This document shows, piece by piece, positions 25,782 to 34,957 of a DNA stretch of 52,557 nt. Each line of letters begins with the position of its first letter. Within the stretch, counting starts at the first letter, position 1. The translations under genes were made by a program, and so were the position numbers. The notes below the pieces were generated by a model. It made no database searches. It was not told the origin of the DNA and worked only from the letters and a program-made list of their open reading frames with translations. The stretch comes from Sphingobacteriales bacterium (GTDB lineage: Bacteria > Bacteroidota > Bacteroidia > Chitinophagales > UBA2359), in NCBI GenBank assembly GCA_016718845.1, contig JADKCK010000051.1:1-52557 (forward strand), read 5' to 3'.

Positions 25782-26834
25782 ATGACACACACTTTTTTTA
25801 TGCAGCGCTGTTTAGATTTGGCAGCACAAGGCATTGGCAATGTAGCTCCAAACCCGCCAGTAGGGGCAGTTATTGTTTATCAAAACCGTATTATTGGCGA
25901 GGGCTATCACCAACAATACGGGCAAGCACACGCCGAACCTAATGCCATTAATAGTGTTTTACCACAAGATAAACATTTACTAAGCCAATCTACGCTATAT
26001 GTAAGCCTTGAACCCTGCTCACACTTTGGTAAAACGCCACCTTGCTCCGATTTGATTATAAAAACAGGCATACCCAAAGTAGTTATTGCTTCGCCCGACC
26101 CCTTTGAGTTAGTAAATGGGCAGGGTATCGAAAAATTGCGTGCAGCAGGTATTGAGGTGACAATAGATATTTTGCAAACCGAAGCTAATTGGTTAATGCG
26201 TAGGTTTTTAACTTATCATCAGCAACAACGACCCTACATTATACTAAAATGGGCACAAACAGCCAACCACTTTATAGCACCTACTAACAAACAACAACAA
26301 TGGATAAGCAATAGTTTTGCCAAGATGCTTACACACCGTTGGCGAACCGAAGAACAAGCCATTTTGGTAGGTACTAATACCGCCCTTGCCGATAATCCAC
26401 AACTTACAGCTAGGTTATGGATAGGCAAACAGCCACTAAGATTAGTAATTGACCGTTATGGGCGTTTACAAAACAAACCTTTACACCTACTCGATAATAG
26501 CCTACCTACCGTAGTATTTACCCAAACGCACCCAAACCAAAATGTTAATCAAGCTAACCTACAATACATACCCATCAATTTCGAGCATCAGCCATTACAA
26601 CAAATACTACACTTTTTGTACCAACAAAAAATACAATCGGTTATTGTTGAGGGAGGCGCAGCTTTGTTAAATAGCTTTATTGATGCCAACCTTTGGGACG
26701 AAGCACGCGTATTTACCGCACCTATTTATTGGGACAACGGACTAACGGCACCTCTATTATCAAACGCAAAATTACACCAAAAACAAAAAATTGACGATAA
26801 TTGTTTGACTATTTTTACAAACTTGCAAAAGTAA
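25782..26834 (+). CDS. ribD: Bifunctional riboflavin deaminase/reductase
   Basis: Performs the second and third steps of riboflavin synthesis: deamination of 2,5-diamino-6-ribosylamino-pyrimidinone 5'-phosphate and NADPH-dependent reduction of its ribosyl chain. The 350-residue length is typical. The deaminase domain (1-145) has the zinc site H50-A-E52 in QAHAEPNA and C79/C88 in LEPCSHFGKTPPC; PNPPVGAVIV is also diagnostic. The reductase domain (150-350) has RPYIILKWAQTANHFIA, ILVGTNTALADNPQLTAR and VIVEGGAALLNSFIDANLWD. The ATG at 25782 gives the usual MxxxFMxxCLxLA start. No other rib gene is nearby. Confidence 0.96.
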   Translation: MTHTFFMQRCLDLAAQGIGNVAPNPPVGAVIVYQNRIIGEGYHQQYGQAHAEPNAINSVLPQDKHLLSQSTLYVSLEPCSHFGKTPPCSDLIIKTGIPKVVIASPDPFELVNGQGIEKLRAAGIEVTIDILQTEANWLMRRFLTYHQQQRPYIILKWAQTANHFIAPTNKQQQWISNSFAKMLTHRWRTEEQAILVGTNTALADNPQLTARLWIGKQPLRLVIDRYGRLQNKPLHLLDNSLPTVVFTQTHPNQNVNQANLQYIPINFEHQPLQQILHFLYQQKIQSVIVEGGAALLNSFIDANLWDEARVFTAPIYWDNGLTAPLLSNAKLHQKQKIDDNCLTIFTNLQK

Positions 26835-26855
26835 TGCCTTTTTGCTGTACCTTTG
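26823..26855 (+). promoter_or_regulatory. Promoter after ribD for the small gene pair
   Basis: TTGC at 26823, a 21-bp spacer and TACCTTTG at 26848-26855 match the Bacteroidota promoter. It overlaps the ribD stop region and lies 74 bp upstream of the ATG at 26929. Confidence 0.55.
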
Positions 26856-26928
26856 CTCGTTAAAATGTTAATTCGCAAATTTTTATTGTTAAATTGCCAC
26901 TAAATTTTAATTTAAAACCATAGTTGTT

Positions 26929-27429
26929 ATGACACACAACGAAGAAGAATACCTAGAGTTTTTAAACAATTTACCCAGTAATTTTAGGGTAATGCCTCAT
27001 GCTTTAAGAGTAGGATTACACGAAGAGTACATGCAATTTGATACCTCAATTGCCGAACATTTGGAGGAAATAGACGAACTTACTGCTGCTTTGTACGATG
27101 TAAATAGTAGTATAGACCTAAAAAAAGCCATTATTATTGAACTTGCTCATGCTGGCGAGGTAGCCGCTTTGCAAACCCTGCAAGCATACACCGAAACAGC
27201 CCCCGAAGAATTACAAGAATGGCTGCAATTGGCTACACACGAGTGCCAAATGTATTTAGAAAGTGATTTGTTGGACGAAAATATAGTGATGATTTCGGGC
27301 GGTATTGGTGGCGAGGGGCATCGTATGCGCTATTTTGTAGCACTTATTGCACAACAAACTTGCAGCACAAGCCCCGATATTACTAATTTAGTGCGGGCAG
27401 AATTTGAAACTATTGCTCAAGAAAAATGA
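26929..27429 (+). CDS. Hypothetical acidic cytosolic protein
   Basis: A 166-residue soluble, very acidic helical protein with no signal or membrane span. It opens MTHNEEEYLEFLNNLPSNFR; residues 60-100 carry a HEAT-like helical hairpin (SIDLKKAIIIELAHAGEVAA, LQTLQAYTETAPEELQEWLQ), and 105-140 contain ECQMYLESDLLDENIVMISG with a Gly-rich GGIGGEGHRMRYF. The Gly/His block followed by FVALIAQQ is distinctive but not recognised. The frame ends at a run of five A (27422-27426); deleting one A fuses it in frame to the next entry, making one protein of about 245 residues. Confidence 0.7.
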   Translation: MTHNEEEYLEFLNNLPSNFRVMPHALRVGLHEEYMQFDTSIAEHLEEIDELTAALYDVNSSIDLKKAIIIELAHAGEVAALQTLQAYTETAPEELQEWLQLATHECQMYLESDLLDENIVMISGGIGGEGHRMRYFVALIAQQTCSTSPDITNLVRAEFETIAQEK

Positions 27430-27658
27430 TAGCATCGTCGAATCGTTTGAGGTAGAAGAACAGTTCTATAAATTTATGATGCTAATACCCATGAACGTAC
27501 CCTTAGACCAATTTATAAGCACCGGAATTGAAGAAATTAACAATACCTTACCCAACTATTTACACAACACTTACATGCTTACCAATGTAGCTATACCACC
27601 AAACGAGCACCTTGTTGAGTTTGCCCAAGAAATGCGTAACAGAAAAGAAGAGGATTAG
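27404..27658 (+). CDS. Hypothetical protein, probably the C-terminal part of the preceding gene
   Basis: An open frame overlapping the end of the 26929 gene. It reads SIVESFEVEEQFYKFMMLIP, MNVPLDQFISTGIEEINNTL, PNYLHNTYMLTNVAIPPNEH and ends LVEFAQEMRNRKEED. Its only start candidate is a TTG at 27404 inside the upstream gene with no ribosome-binding signal. Removing one A at 27422-27426 gives ETIAQENDSIVESFEVEEQF without a break. A single gene with an indel is therefore more likely than two genes, though translational coupling cannot be excluded. No family recognised. Confidence 0.6.
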   Translation: MKLLLKKNDSIVESFEVEEQFYKFMMLIPMNVPLDQFISTGIEEINNTLPNYLHNTYMLTNVAIPPNEHLVEFAQEMRNRKEED

Positions 27659-27787
27659 CAACTGTTAACTTAAGTTTGTTAGCTAAAAATAAGGCTGCCC
27701 ATGCAACCATTTACAGCTTTATACCGACATAAAATCATCAAACAAATGTTAACCGCTCTAAACAAAATTGCTCTAATCTTGTACAAA

Positions 27788-28549
27788 ATGAAAAACATTT
27801 TTAATAGCCTTTTAATAGCCTTAGTATTACTTAGCTTTTTCACTAATTGTGGCAAAAACGAAACCGAAGACATTATTATGCCTTATGGTTTTGACTATTT
27901 CCCGACAGACAGCAGCACCTATATCATCTACCAAGTAGACTCGGTGTTGTATAGCTCGTTTGCTACCGAGGGCAAAGACAGCGTTTCGTGGGAAGTAAAA
28001 GAAGTTTGGGATACCCAATTCGAAGACCTACAAGGCAAAACCGCCCGCACTTTGCTCCGCTACCAACGCCCAACAGGCAACACCACCGATTGGGCAAATA
28101 TTATACCAACAGTTTGGTACGCCGTACAAGACTCTAACCGAGCGGAACGTATGGAAGGCGAAGAACGTTGGGTAAAATTAGTATTCCCTATTCGCGAGAA
28201 TGCCACTTGGAACGGCTCGGCGTACATAAACACCACCGACCCCACACTTGCAGCTTACCAAAACTGGCAATTTACTTACCTAAACATAAACACCCCTCAA
28301 ACTATTAACGGGCAAAATTTTGCAGAAACAATAACCGTTGAACGCACCAACAACGACGAAAACTTGGTAGAGAAAAAACTATACAAAGAAGTGTACGCAA
28401 AAGGCATTGGCTCGGTGTATAAAGAAGAATGGGTGCTTAACTTAGGTGGTAACGACATAACCAACCCACAGCCCTGGCCCCAACGCGCCGAGCGTGGCTA
28501 TACCACCACCAGTAAAATACTATCGTATTGCTTACAGGATTGCGACTAG
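27788..28549 (+). CDS. Hypothetical lipoprotein
   Basis: A 253-residue lipoprotein: signal MKNIFNSLLIALVLLSFFTN with Cys21. The mature part begins with an acidic linker and a beta-rich domain: YFPTDSSTYIIYQVDSVLYS, WEVKEVWDTQFEDLQGKTAR, then YAVQDSNRAERMEGEERWVK and ATWNGSAYINTTDPTLA. This ordering (tether, YxVDSVxY, W-rich strands, KE.Y..GIG.VYKE) is common among uncharacterised Bacteroidota surface lipoproteins. The ATG at 27788 is preferred over 27701 because it opens the signal peptide. A terminator-like hairpin and a MITE-like element follow. Function unknown. Confidence 0.8.
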   Translation: MKNIFNSLLIALVLLSFFTNCGKNETEDIIMPYGFDYFPTDSSTYIIYQVDSVLYSSFATEGKDSVSWEVKEVWDTQFEDLQGKTARTLLRYQRPTGNTTDWANIIPTVWYAVQDSNRAERMEGEERWVKLVFPIRENATWNGSAYINTTDPTLAAYQNWQFTYLNINTPQTINGQNFAETITVERTNNDENLVEKKLYKEVYAKGIGSVYKEEWVLNLGGNDITNPQPWPQRAERGYTTTSKILSYCLQDCD

Positions 28550-28561
28550 TAGTCTATCCAT

Positions 28562-28753
28562 TTAATACTGTCGGATAAAGTCGGCACTTTTAGCCCCGTT
28601 AGGGGCGTGATATGGGTAGCAAAGAGGTAGATAAACGTATTTTCAGCCCCGTTGGAGTGTAATAGGTTTTTATCCATAAAAAACAGACAAACAGATGTTG
28701 CTAATTTACCGATTATAATGGGTTTGCCGAACCATAATATCCGACAGTATTAA
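28562..28753. mobile_element. 192-bp MITE-like element with perfect 16-bp terminal inverted repeats
   Basis: TTAATACTGTCGGATA (28562-28577) and TATCCGACAGTATTAA (28738-28753) are perfect inverted repeats. Inside are two AGCCCCGTTRG motifs (one with a GCCCCGTTAGGGGC palindrome), a type of dispersed intergenic repeat seen in many bacteria. There is no open reading frame. It lies between two convergent genes, a safe insertion site. No target duplication is evident at the borders. A non-autonomous transposon is inferred. Confidence 0.65.
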
Positions 28754-28791
28754 CTTGAAACACTACTAGTTATTGTGTAGTATTTTTACTC

Positions 28792-28824
28792 AAAAAGGTC
28801 TTGCTATTTTGCAAGACTTTTTTT
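28792..28824 (+). terminator. Hairpin terminator
   Basis: AAAAAGGTCTTGC and GCAAGACTTTTTTT pair with one G-U wobble around a TATTTT loop and end in a T tract. It serves the lipoprotein gene upstream of the MITE-like element. Confidence 0.75.
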
Positions 28825-28844
28825 GTTTTTGGGATATGTACGTA

Positions 28845-29939
28845 CTATCCACCAACTTTTACCCAATTACTGACTGCTGCCATTACCTGTTCAACGCTTA
28901 TACCGTCCATGGCTTGGTGGGCAATGCCTTGTTGAGCTAAATCGGCTTCGGTAAGGGCAAAATAGTGCATTGCGTTTTTATAGGGCGTATCGGATTGTAA
29001 CACCACAGACGTTAGCCGAAGTGGGCGCGTGCGCACATAATCGGTGGGCCCATATAGGGCTATAAGTGGTACAGATAGTGCATCGGCAAGGTGCATAACC
29101 CCCGAGTCGTGGCAAATAACTAATTGCGCCAATGCCAACAAGTTTAATAAATCGTTGATGTTGGTTTTACCTGCCGTGTTTACAACAGCTTCGTGTTTGG
29201 GCAATTGTTGGTCAAGGTGCTTTACAACAGTTTCGTAGTCGCCCTTATCGCCCACAATTACTATTTTATGTGCTGGATATTTGGCATGTAGTTGGTTAAT
29301 TAACAACACAAAATTGTTGGGATTCCACGCTTTTACACTAAACGCCCCATTTGCAGCACCGGGTTGTATAACTATATAGGGCTGATTTTGCAAACCAAAA
29401 TCGGCTATTATTTTTGGATTGGCTTGGTAATTTATTTGCGTTTGAGGGGCATTAACCACTGCTTTTTGTTGCCATGTGGCTAATAAATCGAGGTTTAATT
29501 GGGTTTCGTGGCGATTGGGTAATACCTCAACTTTTAGCGTTTTTACTAAAATTTCGGACACTTTATTGGCTATTTTTTGCACAAAAGTTTGCTTTTTGTT
29601 GGGCAGATAATGTTTAACCGTTAAACCAATGTTTGCAAAATAGGCAACTATTTGTAGCCAGTTGGGTTGGGCATCGAAAGGTAAAAATAAGGCATCGTAG
29701 TGCTGCGGTTGTATAACTTGCCTAAAAAACCGAATTTTGTTTTGCCACGAATCTTTTGCGTTTAAATAATGTACTTGGTTGATGTGCCGATGTTGTGCAG
29801 CTAATTGCTCAATGCCAAAAGCGTTACCCGTTATAACATCAACAATAGCGTTTGGATATTGTGCGTGTATGTGCGCTATTAAAGGCGTTTTTAACACAAA
29901 ATTGCCCAAACCTGTGTAGGCAGATAAAAGAATTTTCAT
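28845..29939 (-). CDS. Glycosyltransferase family 9 (heptosyltransferase-like)
   Basis: A 364-residue GT-B enzyme of family 9, which includes the ADP-heptose:LPS heptosyltransferases. N-domain: MKILLSAYTGLGNFVLKTPL (Gly-rich loop) and YDALFLPFDAQPNW. C-domain: PYIVIQPGAANGAFSVKAWN, HKIVIVGDKGDYETV and the family signature ICHDSGVMHLADALSVPLIA followed by LYGPTD. The ATG at 29939 puts the Gly loop at the right place; an upstream in-frame ATG lies 57 bp before it. With hldD in the same window, a role in LPS inner-core assembly is plausible, although the first Gly-rich loop has F-V where classic WaaC/WaaF have D, so the sugar is uncertain. Confidence 0.88.
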   Translation of the reverse strand: MKILLSAYTGLGNFVLKTPLIAHIHAQYPNAIVDVITGNAFGIEQLAAQHRHINQVHYLNAKDSWQNKIRFFRQVIQPQHYDALFLPFDAQPNWLQIVAYFANIGLTVKHYLPNKKQTFVQKIANKVSEILVKTLKVEVLPNRHETQLNLDLLATWQQKAVVNAPQTQINYQANPKIIADFGLQNQPYIVIQPGAANGAFSVKAWNPNNFVLLINQLHAKYPAHKIVIVGDKGDYETVVKHLDQQLPKHEAVVNTAGKTNINDLLNLLALAQLVICHDSGVMHLADALSVPLIALYGPTDYVRTRPLRLTSVVLQSDTPYKNAMHYFALTEADLAQQGIAHQAMDGISVEQVMAAVSNWVKVGG

Positions 29940-30003
29940 GAAAAAGACTTGTTTGATAGATGCTTTGAATGGTAAATTTGATGCCCTTGCCCGCATTTGC
30001 GCG

Positions 30004-30011
30004 CAAACTTA
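30004..30011 (-). promoter_or_regulatory. -7 box for the GT9 gene
   Basis: TAAGTTTG on the minus strand fits TAnnTTTG and lies 65 bp upstream of the ATG at 29939; a TTTTG lies 16 bp further upstream, a little close for a -33 element. Confidence 0.35.
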
Positions 30012-30241
30012 ACACTTTGTGGGCAGACAAAAGGTGCGATCAGCACCGAACATGGAACTGCGCGAAGCAAATGCATTTTATTTGCCAAACACTTTATGGC
30101 TTGCTAACAATAGGGCTATTTAGTGAGGTACTTATTGCGTGTTTTAAAAAACACCCACTTTATAACAACTTTATTGAACTAAAACTTGTTTATTAGTTAC
30201 CTTAGCATTACCTACTTTTTGTTTTACTTAAATTACAGTTC

Positions 30242-31541
30242 ATGGAACATTTTATTGACGTGCCAACGCACAATGTGCCGCGATTGGTAATTATTGGCGG
30301 CGGTTTTGGTGGTATAGAATTGGCTAAAAAACTAAAAAACAAGCCTGTGCAAATTGTGTTGATTGACCAAAACAATTACCACACGTTTCAGCCTTTGCTG
30401 TATCAGGTAGCTACTGCTGGTCTCGAAGCCGACTCGATTGTGTACCCTTTACGTAAGATATTTAGGTATCAACAAAACTTCTTTTTTAGAATGGCACGTG
30501 TTACCGAAATTGTTGCCGAACAAAATATTTTAGTAACCAGCATTGGTAAAATTAGCTACGATTATCTGGTGATTGCTACCGGCTCTACAACTAACTTTTT
30601 TGGGCTTAAAAACATTGAACAACAGGCTATGCCTATGAAAAGTGTTACCGAAGCACTTAATTTGCGCAGTTTGATGCTTCAAAATTTTGAGGCAGCGTTG
30701 CAAATAAACGAACCCGACGAGCAGGCAAGTTACCTTAATTTTGTGGTGGTTGGTGGAGGACCTACGGGTGTAGAGATGGCTGGCTCGCTTGCCGAACTAA
30801 AAAAACATGTGCTGCCTAACGATTACTCGGAGTTGGATTTTAAGAAGATGCAAATCTATTTAATTGAGGCATCGGATAGGTTGTTGAATGGTATGAGCGA
30901 TGTGTCGGGGCGAAAAGCAAGTGAGTTTTTGCAAAATTTTGATGTACATGTGCTGCTAAATACCGCTGTTGTTAACTACGACGGTGTGGTGGTAGAAACA
31001 AAAGATGGACTAAAAATACCTACCCGTACTTTTATTTGGTCGGCGGGTGTAATGGGCAATGTGGTAAAAGGTATTGATGTTAGCAGCGTTTTGCGTGGCA
31101 ATCGGATAGCCGTTGATGAGTTTTGCAAGGTTAAAAATTACCAAAATGTGTTTGCTGTAGGCGATGTGGCTTGTATGATTTTGCCCGATTACCCGCGCGG
31201 ACATGCTATGGTGGCTCCGGTAGCCATACAACAGGGGCATTTATTGGCTAAAAATTTACTTAATTTGCTACAAAACAAACCGCTAAAAGCTTTTAATTAC
31301 CTCGATAAAGGCTCGATGGCTACTGTGGGGCGCAATAGGGCTGTTGTCGAATCAGGTGGCATTTAAAACACAAGGTTTAATTGCTTGGTTTATGTGGATG
31401 GCAGTACATTTAATGACACTGGTTGGGTTTAGAAACAAAGTAGTAACGTTTTTTAACTGGATGTGGAGTTATCTAAACTACGACCGAGGCATAAGACTCA
31501 TTATAAGACCCTACGAAAGACATTTGAATGATGAACAATAA
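30242..31541 (+). CDS. ndh: Type II NADH dehydrogenase (NDH-2), frameshifted near its C-terminus
   Basis: Single-subunit, non-pumping NADH:quinone oxidoreductase on the inner face of the membrane. FAD-binding VIIGGGFGGIELAKKLK (GxGxxG); FQPLLYQVATAGLE (quinone/FAD loop); NADH-binding FVVVGGGPTGVEMAGSLAEL; VFAVGDVACM (FAD); and AMVAPVAIQQGHLLAKNL. The first frame ends at 31366 after RNRAVVESGGI, while the +1 frame carries the expected amphipathic C-terminus, FKTQGLIAWFMWMAVHLMTL to 31541. Removing one A at 31350-31351 yields NRAVVDQVAFKTQG without a break, giving about 432 residues, normal for NDH-2. The indel is most likely an assembly error. A terminator follows. Confidence 0.92.
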
Positions 31542-31564
31542 ATAATACCCCCTACATTATTACA

Positions 31565-31605
31565 AACACCTTACTGGTTTTAAAAACCGGTAAGGTGTTT
31601 TTTTT
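31565..31605. terminator. Hairpin terminator between ndh and the downstream convergent gene
   Basis: AACACCTTACTGGTTTT and AAAACCGGTAAGGTGTT form a 17-bp stem with one mismatch, followed by a run of T. Confidence 0.88.
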
Positions 31606-31623
31606 GCGTTTGATGTTCGAGGG

Positions 31624-32982
31624 TTAGTTTTTTTTCTCTAAAATAAAATCGGGGCGGTAATGTACAATGTTGATGTACTTATTTTCGAGATAGTCGGGTT
31701 GTGGTGCATTGTAGGGCGTTGGCTCAAAATGATATTGAGTGTAAATACCATTTGCGGTAGGGTTTTGTAAACCATTTGATACACCCTCTGCCCCAAAGTT
31801 TTTCAACAAATTACCTGCATACAATATCAAATCGTAGCCTTTGGCGGCAAATTTGGTAGGTTTAATGCCATATTTATACACAAAGTTTTGTTTAAATTTG
31901 TTGTGGTCGGTATTTTGGTCGTTTATCCAAAACTCGGTGGTATAGTGGTAATCGAGTGCTGCAAGATAAGCCAAATCGAGGTTTTCCATATCAACCCATG
32001 TAGGCATACCAAACAGCGTGATGTCGTATTTTTTGCGCAATGCGTATAGTTTGTTCACCAAATCGATGGCGGTTATTTCGGTAAAAGAGGTGACAACTAC
32101 CACATTTTGTTGGGTAGCCGACAAATATGCTTCGATGTTTTCTTTGCCTGTGTAAGTATAGTTAAACACATCGGCAGTACCGTATTTTTCTTTTAATGCG
32201 CCTTTTGCAAAACTAGGGAACAGCTTGGCTAAACTAATTTCGTTAGGTTTATTGCCCGATATAGCTACAATACGTTTGCCGCTGTATGTTTTTTGGGCGT
32301 AGTTAAAAATGGCTGCACAATGCGTTTCGATACTTGGATTTACTGCTACATAATACGGATTAGCTGTAGTTATTTGGTTAGAGGGCGAATTGGGCGACAA
32401 CTCGTAGATTTTATTGGTTTTACAAAAAGCAGCAACCGGTTTTATCTCGCCATTATACAGTGGGCCAATAATTAAGTTAGCTTGTTTTAGCTCGGGTTTT
32501 TGTAATAGGTTGGTTACTTTTTCTACGTTATTTTGGGTGTCGTATACTTGTACGTTGGGTGTAAAACCTTGCGATTTAAGGTAATCTATACCTACTAATA
32601 CGCCCTCGTAAAACTCGACGGCGTTAATTGATTTTTCGGACAACGAATCGAAGGCTACCGTTGGGTTATAATGTTGCGCACTAAATGGCAATAATATAGC
32701 TATGTTAATGGGTTTTACCACTGGTTTTGTGGGTGCAGGTGGCTCGGGCTTGGGTAAAGTGTTGGGCGGAGTGGGTGGTTTGCTTGGTTCGGTGGGTTTT
32801 GTGGCGGTGGGTTCGGTGGGTTTAGCATCGGGTATAATAGGCTTATCCTCTCTTGTTTTTACAGGTATTTCTACGGGCGTGTAAGTTTGGTTGTTGGTGG
32901 GTTTCTTTTTACTGCCAAAACAACCCGTACCGAGTATTAACAGTAAACAAAAAAGAGGAAGGATAAATTTAACTGGTTTCAT
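31624..32982 (-). CDS. Type 1 periplasmic-binding-fold lipoprotein (ABC substrate-binding/LpoA-like)
   Basis: A 452-residue lipoprotein: signal ending LGTGC (Cys21), then a Pro/Lys/Thr-rich tether of about 70 residues (TEPTATKPTEPSKPPTPPNT). Residues 92-450 form a type 1 periplasmic-binding fold: NIAILLPFSAQHYNPTV, NAVEFYEGVLVGIDYLKSQG, VQVYDTQNNVEKV, ANLIIGPLYNGEIKPVAAFC, VVVVTSFTEITAIDLVNKL and TLFGMPTWVDMENLD. In Bacteroidota such proteins are usually annotated as amino-acid ABC transporter substrate-binding or LpoA-like penicillin-binding-protein activators; no permease is adjacent, which makes a transport role less sure. C-terminal KYINIVHYRPDF completes the domain. Divergent from nothing; single gene. 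Confidence 0.82.
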   Translation of the reverse strand: MKPVKFILPLFCLLLILGTGCFGSKKKPTNNQTYTPVEIPVKTREDKPIIPDAKPTEPTATKPTEPSKPPTPPNTLPKPEPPAPTKPVVKPINIAILLPFSAQHYNPTVAFDSLSEKSINAVEFYEGVLVGIDYLKSQGFTPNVQVYDTQNNVEKVTNLLQKPELKQANLIIGPLYNGEIKPVAAFCKTNKIYELSPNSPSNQITTANPYYVAVNPSIETHCAAIFNYAQKTYSGKRIVAISGNKPNEISLAKLFPSFAKGALKEKYGTADVFNYTYTGKENIEAYLSATQQNVVVVTSFTEITAIDLVNKLYALRKKYDITLFGMPTWVDMENLDLAYLAALDYHYTTEFWINDQNTDHNKFKQNFVYKYGIKPTKFAAKGYDLILYAGNLLKNFGAEGVSNGLQNPTANGIYTQYHFEPTPYNAPQPDYLENKYINIVHYRPDFILEKKN

Positions 32983-33239
32983 TTTTTAAAATAATGATTG
33001 ATGAATAATGATTGAAGAGTAGTAAACAAAACGAGGAGTAGTAAGCAACTAATGCTGTGCACTACGTTATTTTAGCGTTATTTAGTACACAGATTTTACG
33101 GATTGGATGTGGATAAGATGGATTTTATTTAATGATACAAGAGGTGACACGATTATAGCAAGATTATAGCAACCAGACGTTGCCCTTTGTGGTTTACATG
33201 TTGTAATCAAACACCATAAACATACCTACATGCAAACGT

Positions 33240-34790
33240 TTAATTTGTTTTACTTATTTTGTGCCAATAACTATTGCCATTTAGCAATATTTGGCAGGCA
33301 TAAACACCAGCGGGTAAGTTTCGGGCATCAAGGGTGTAGTTGTAAGTGCCTGTTTGTGGGGCTGTTTGTTGCCAATTAGCTACTTGTTTGCCTTGCATAT
33401 CAAACAAAAAGCCTTGTATTTGTGTGTTAGCTTGGGTGGTGGTGTAGGCAAATGTGGTAAATTGTGCAAACGGATTTGGGTAATTGCTTATGTTTACTGT
33501 GTTTTGGGGGGCTAATTGATGTGGTACGTTTGTCACCATGTCTAGGTTAACAATAGCTGTCATTACACTTGTTTGAGTAAAATCATCTACCCGCACCCAT
33601 ATTGGACGCACTACATTATTTTGGGCTGCTACACTTAAATAATCACCTACAAAAGCAAAATTGTTGGCTTCAAAAGGTGTTTCGCTTACTTTAAAGTTAA
33701 TAAAGTTTTCGCCTCCGTCGGTAGATACTGCCATGTATACATCTGTTAAGTTAGTGTTTGGATAATTGCGGCGGTCGTAGAAAATAAAATAAAGATAGCC
33801 AGTTGCTTGGTCAATGGTCATGCCATGATAATATTGTTGGGCTATACCTTCGTCGTCGTTTACACGTTTAGGTTGGCTCCACGATGTACCACCGTCGGTA
33901 GATTTTGCCATAAATATGTCAATGTTGTCTAAGCCATTTTTGTCGTCCATCCAACTAATGTAAATGTTTCCGCGATAAGGGCTGTTGCTTAAATCACATT
34001 TTATGTTGGTTGATGTTCTAACACTATCGCGGGAGTTACCCTCTACGTGGTAGTAAATGCTGTTTAAAACAGGTGCTACTTGTACATCGTTGTTGAGCCA
34101 AGTGTTGCCGTAATCCAACGAGCGGTCAAACTTTACGCCCGTCGAGTCTGCCCATGTTACATATACCTCGCCGTTTGTACCTGTTGCGGGGTTAGGGTCT
34201 ACTACATCTTTGTACAAACAATCGCCACGTACTTTGTTTATGCGTTGTGGCACCGACCAAGTTTGGGCACCATCAAACGATGCAGCAAATAAGATGTTGG
34301 TACTATCGGTTGGGGTGGAGTTAAATCCGCCTTCGTATTCTGTCCAAGTAACATATACGCTGTTGGTGATAGGGTCTGCGTATCCCCATTCTTTGTCGTG
34401 TAGTTGTCCGTTGTTGGCAGGTTCGGTAGCTGTACCGTCCGACCATGTAATACCGCCATCTTCTGATTTTTGACAGATTACACGGTCTATATTTTCGGCT
34501 AGATGAAAATAGTAAAAGTTACCTACATTATCAACGGTAATACAAGGGTCGCCACGCTCGCCTAACGATGAAGCTAAAAAGTTTTCTGTCCAAGTTAAAC
34601 CGCCATCGGTTGAATAATACGCGGCATTAAGATTAGCCCCTGCTACTATCACGTTAGTGTTTTGAAGGTCGATACAAATAGCGGGTTCGCTGGGGTTTTG
34701 GTTACTGCTTATCAACACATTGGGGTGTTGGGCAGATACAAGTTGGGTGCAAATTGCGGTGATAAATAGTACGAGTAATGCTTTTTTCAT
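33240..34790 (-). CDS. Secreted BNR/Asp-box repeat protein with T9SS sorting domain
   Basis: A 516-residue secreted protein with signal MKKALLVLFITAICTQLVSA. It is a sialidase-like beta-propeller with Asp-box motifs: AYYSTDGGLTW, KSEDGGITWSDG, ASFDGAQTWSVP, AKSTDGGTSWSQPKR and VSTDGGENF. The sialidase catalytic Arg triad is not recognisable, so it is probably a binding or structural propeller. The last ~75 residues are a T9SS type A domain: ISNYPNPFAQFTTFAYTTTQ, GFLFDMQGKQVANW and LPAGVYACQILLNGNSYWHK, ending KISKTN. Exported through the outer membrane by the type IX system. A -7-like TACCTTTG lies upstream within a hairpin. Confidence 0.9.
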   Translation of the reverse strand: MKKALLVLFITAICTQLVSAQHPNVLISSNQNPSEPAICIDLQNTNVIVAGANLNAAYYSTDGGLTWTENFLASSLGERGDPCITVDNVGNFYYFHLAENIDRVICQKSEDGGITWSDGTATEPANNGQLHDKEWGYADPITNSVYVTWTEYEGGFNSTPTDSTNILFAASFDGAQTWSVPQRINKVRGDCLYKDVVDPNPATGTNGEVYVTWADSTGVKFDRSLDYGNTWLNNDVQVAPVLNSIYYHVEGNSRDSVRTSTNIKCDLSNSPYRGNIYISWMDDKNGLDNIDIFMAKSTDGGTSWSQPKRVNDDEGIAQQYYHGMTIDQATGYLYFIFYDRRNYPNTNLTDVYMAVSTDGGENFINFKVSETPFEANNFAFVGDYLSVAAQNNVVRPIWVRVDDFTQTSVMTAIVNLDMVTNVPHQLAPQNTVNISNYPNPFAQFTTFAYTTTQANTQIQGFLFDMQGKQVANWQQTAPQTGTYNYTLDARNLPAGVYACQILLNGNSYWHKISKTN

Positions 34791-34822
34791 AAAATGCTTA
34801 AGATTGATGAGCGTGTTTACGT

Positions 34823-34883
34823 AAAACTACGACACTAAGGACACAAAGGTAAGGTTTTTTTGTGTTCTTAGTGTCGTAGTTTT
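34823..34883. terminator. Long hairpin containing a -7 box
   Basis: AAAACTACGACACTAAG (34823-34839) and CTTAGTGTCGTAGTTTT (34867-34883) pair perfectly over 17 bp. Its loop contains, on the minus strand, TACCTTTG (plus 34844-34851), a -7 box for the BNR gene at 34790. The hairpin probably ends pheA transcription while carrying the next promoter; the poly-U tract on the minus strand is weak. Confidence 0.55.
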
Positions 34884-34957
34884 TGTTTTTTTGTTTTACA
34901 ACAGAGAAGTTACCAAATTGTTGTTATTTTTCGTCAATAATCTATTTCAGACACTAC

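Noticed and set aside
28605..28660. Possible riboswitch or structured RNA from GCCCCGTTAGGGGC
   Set aside because: It is a known kind of dispersed intergenic repeat and sits after, not before, genes.
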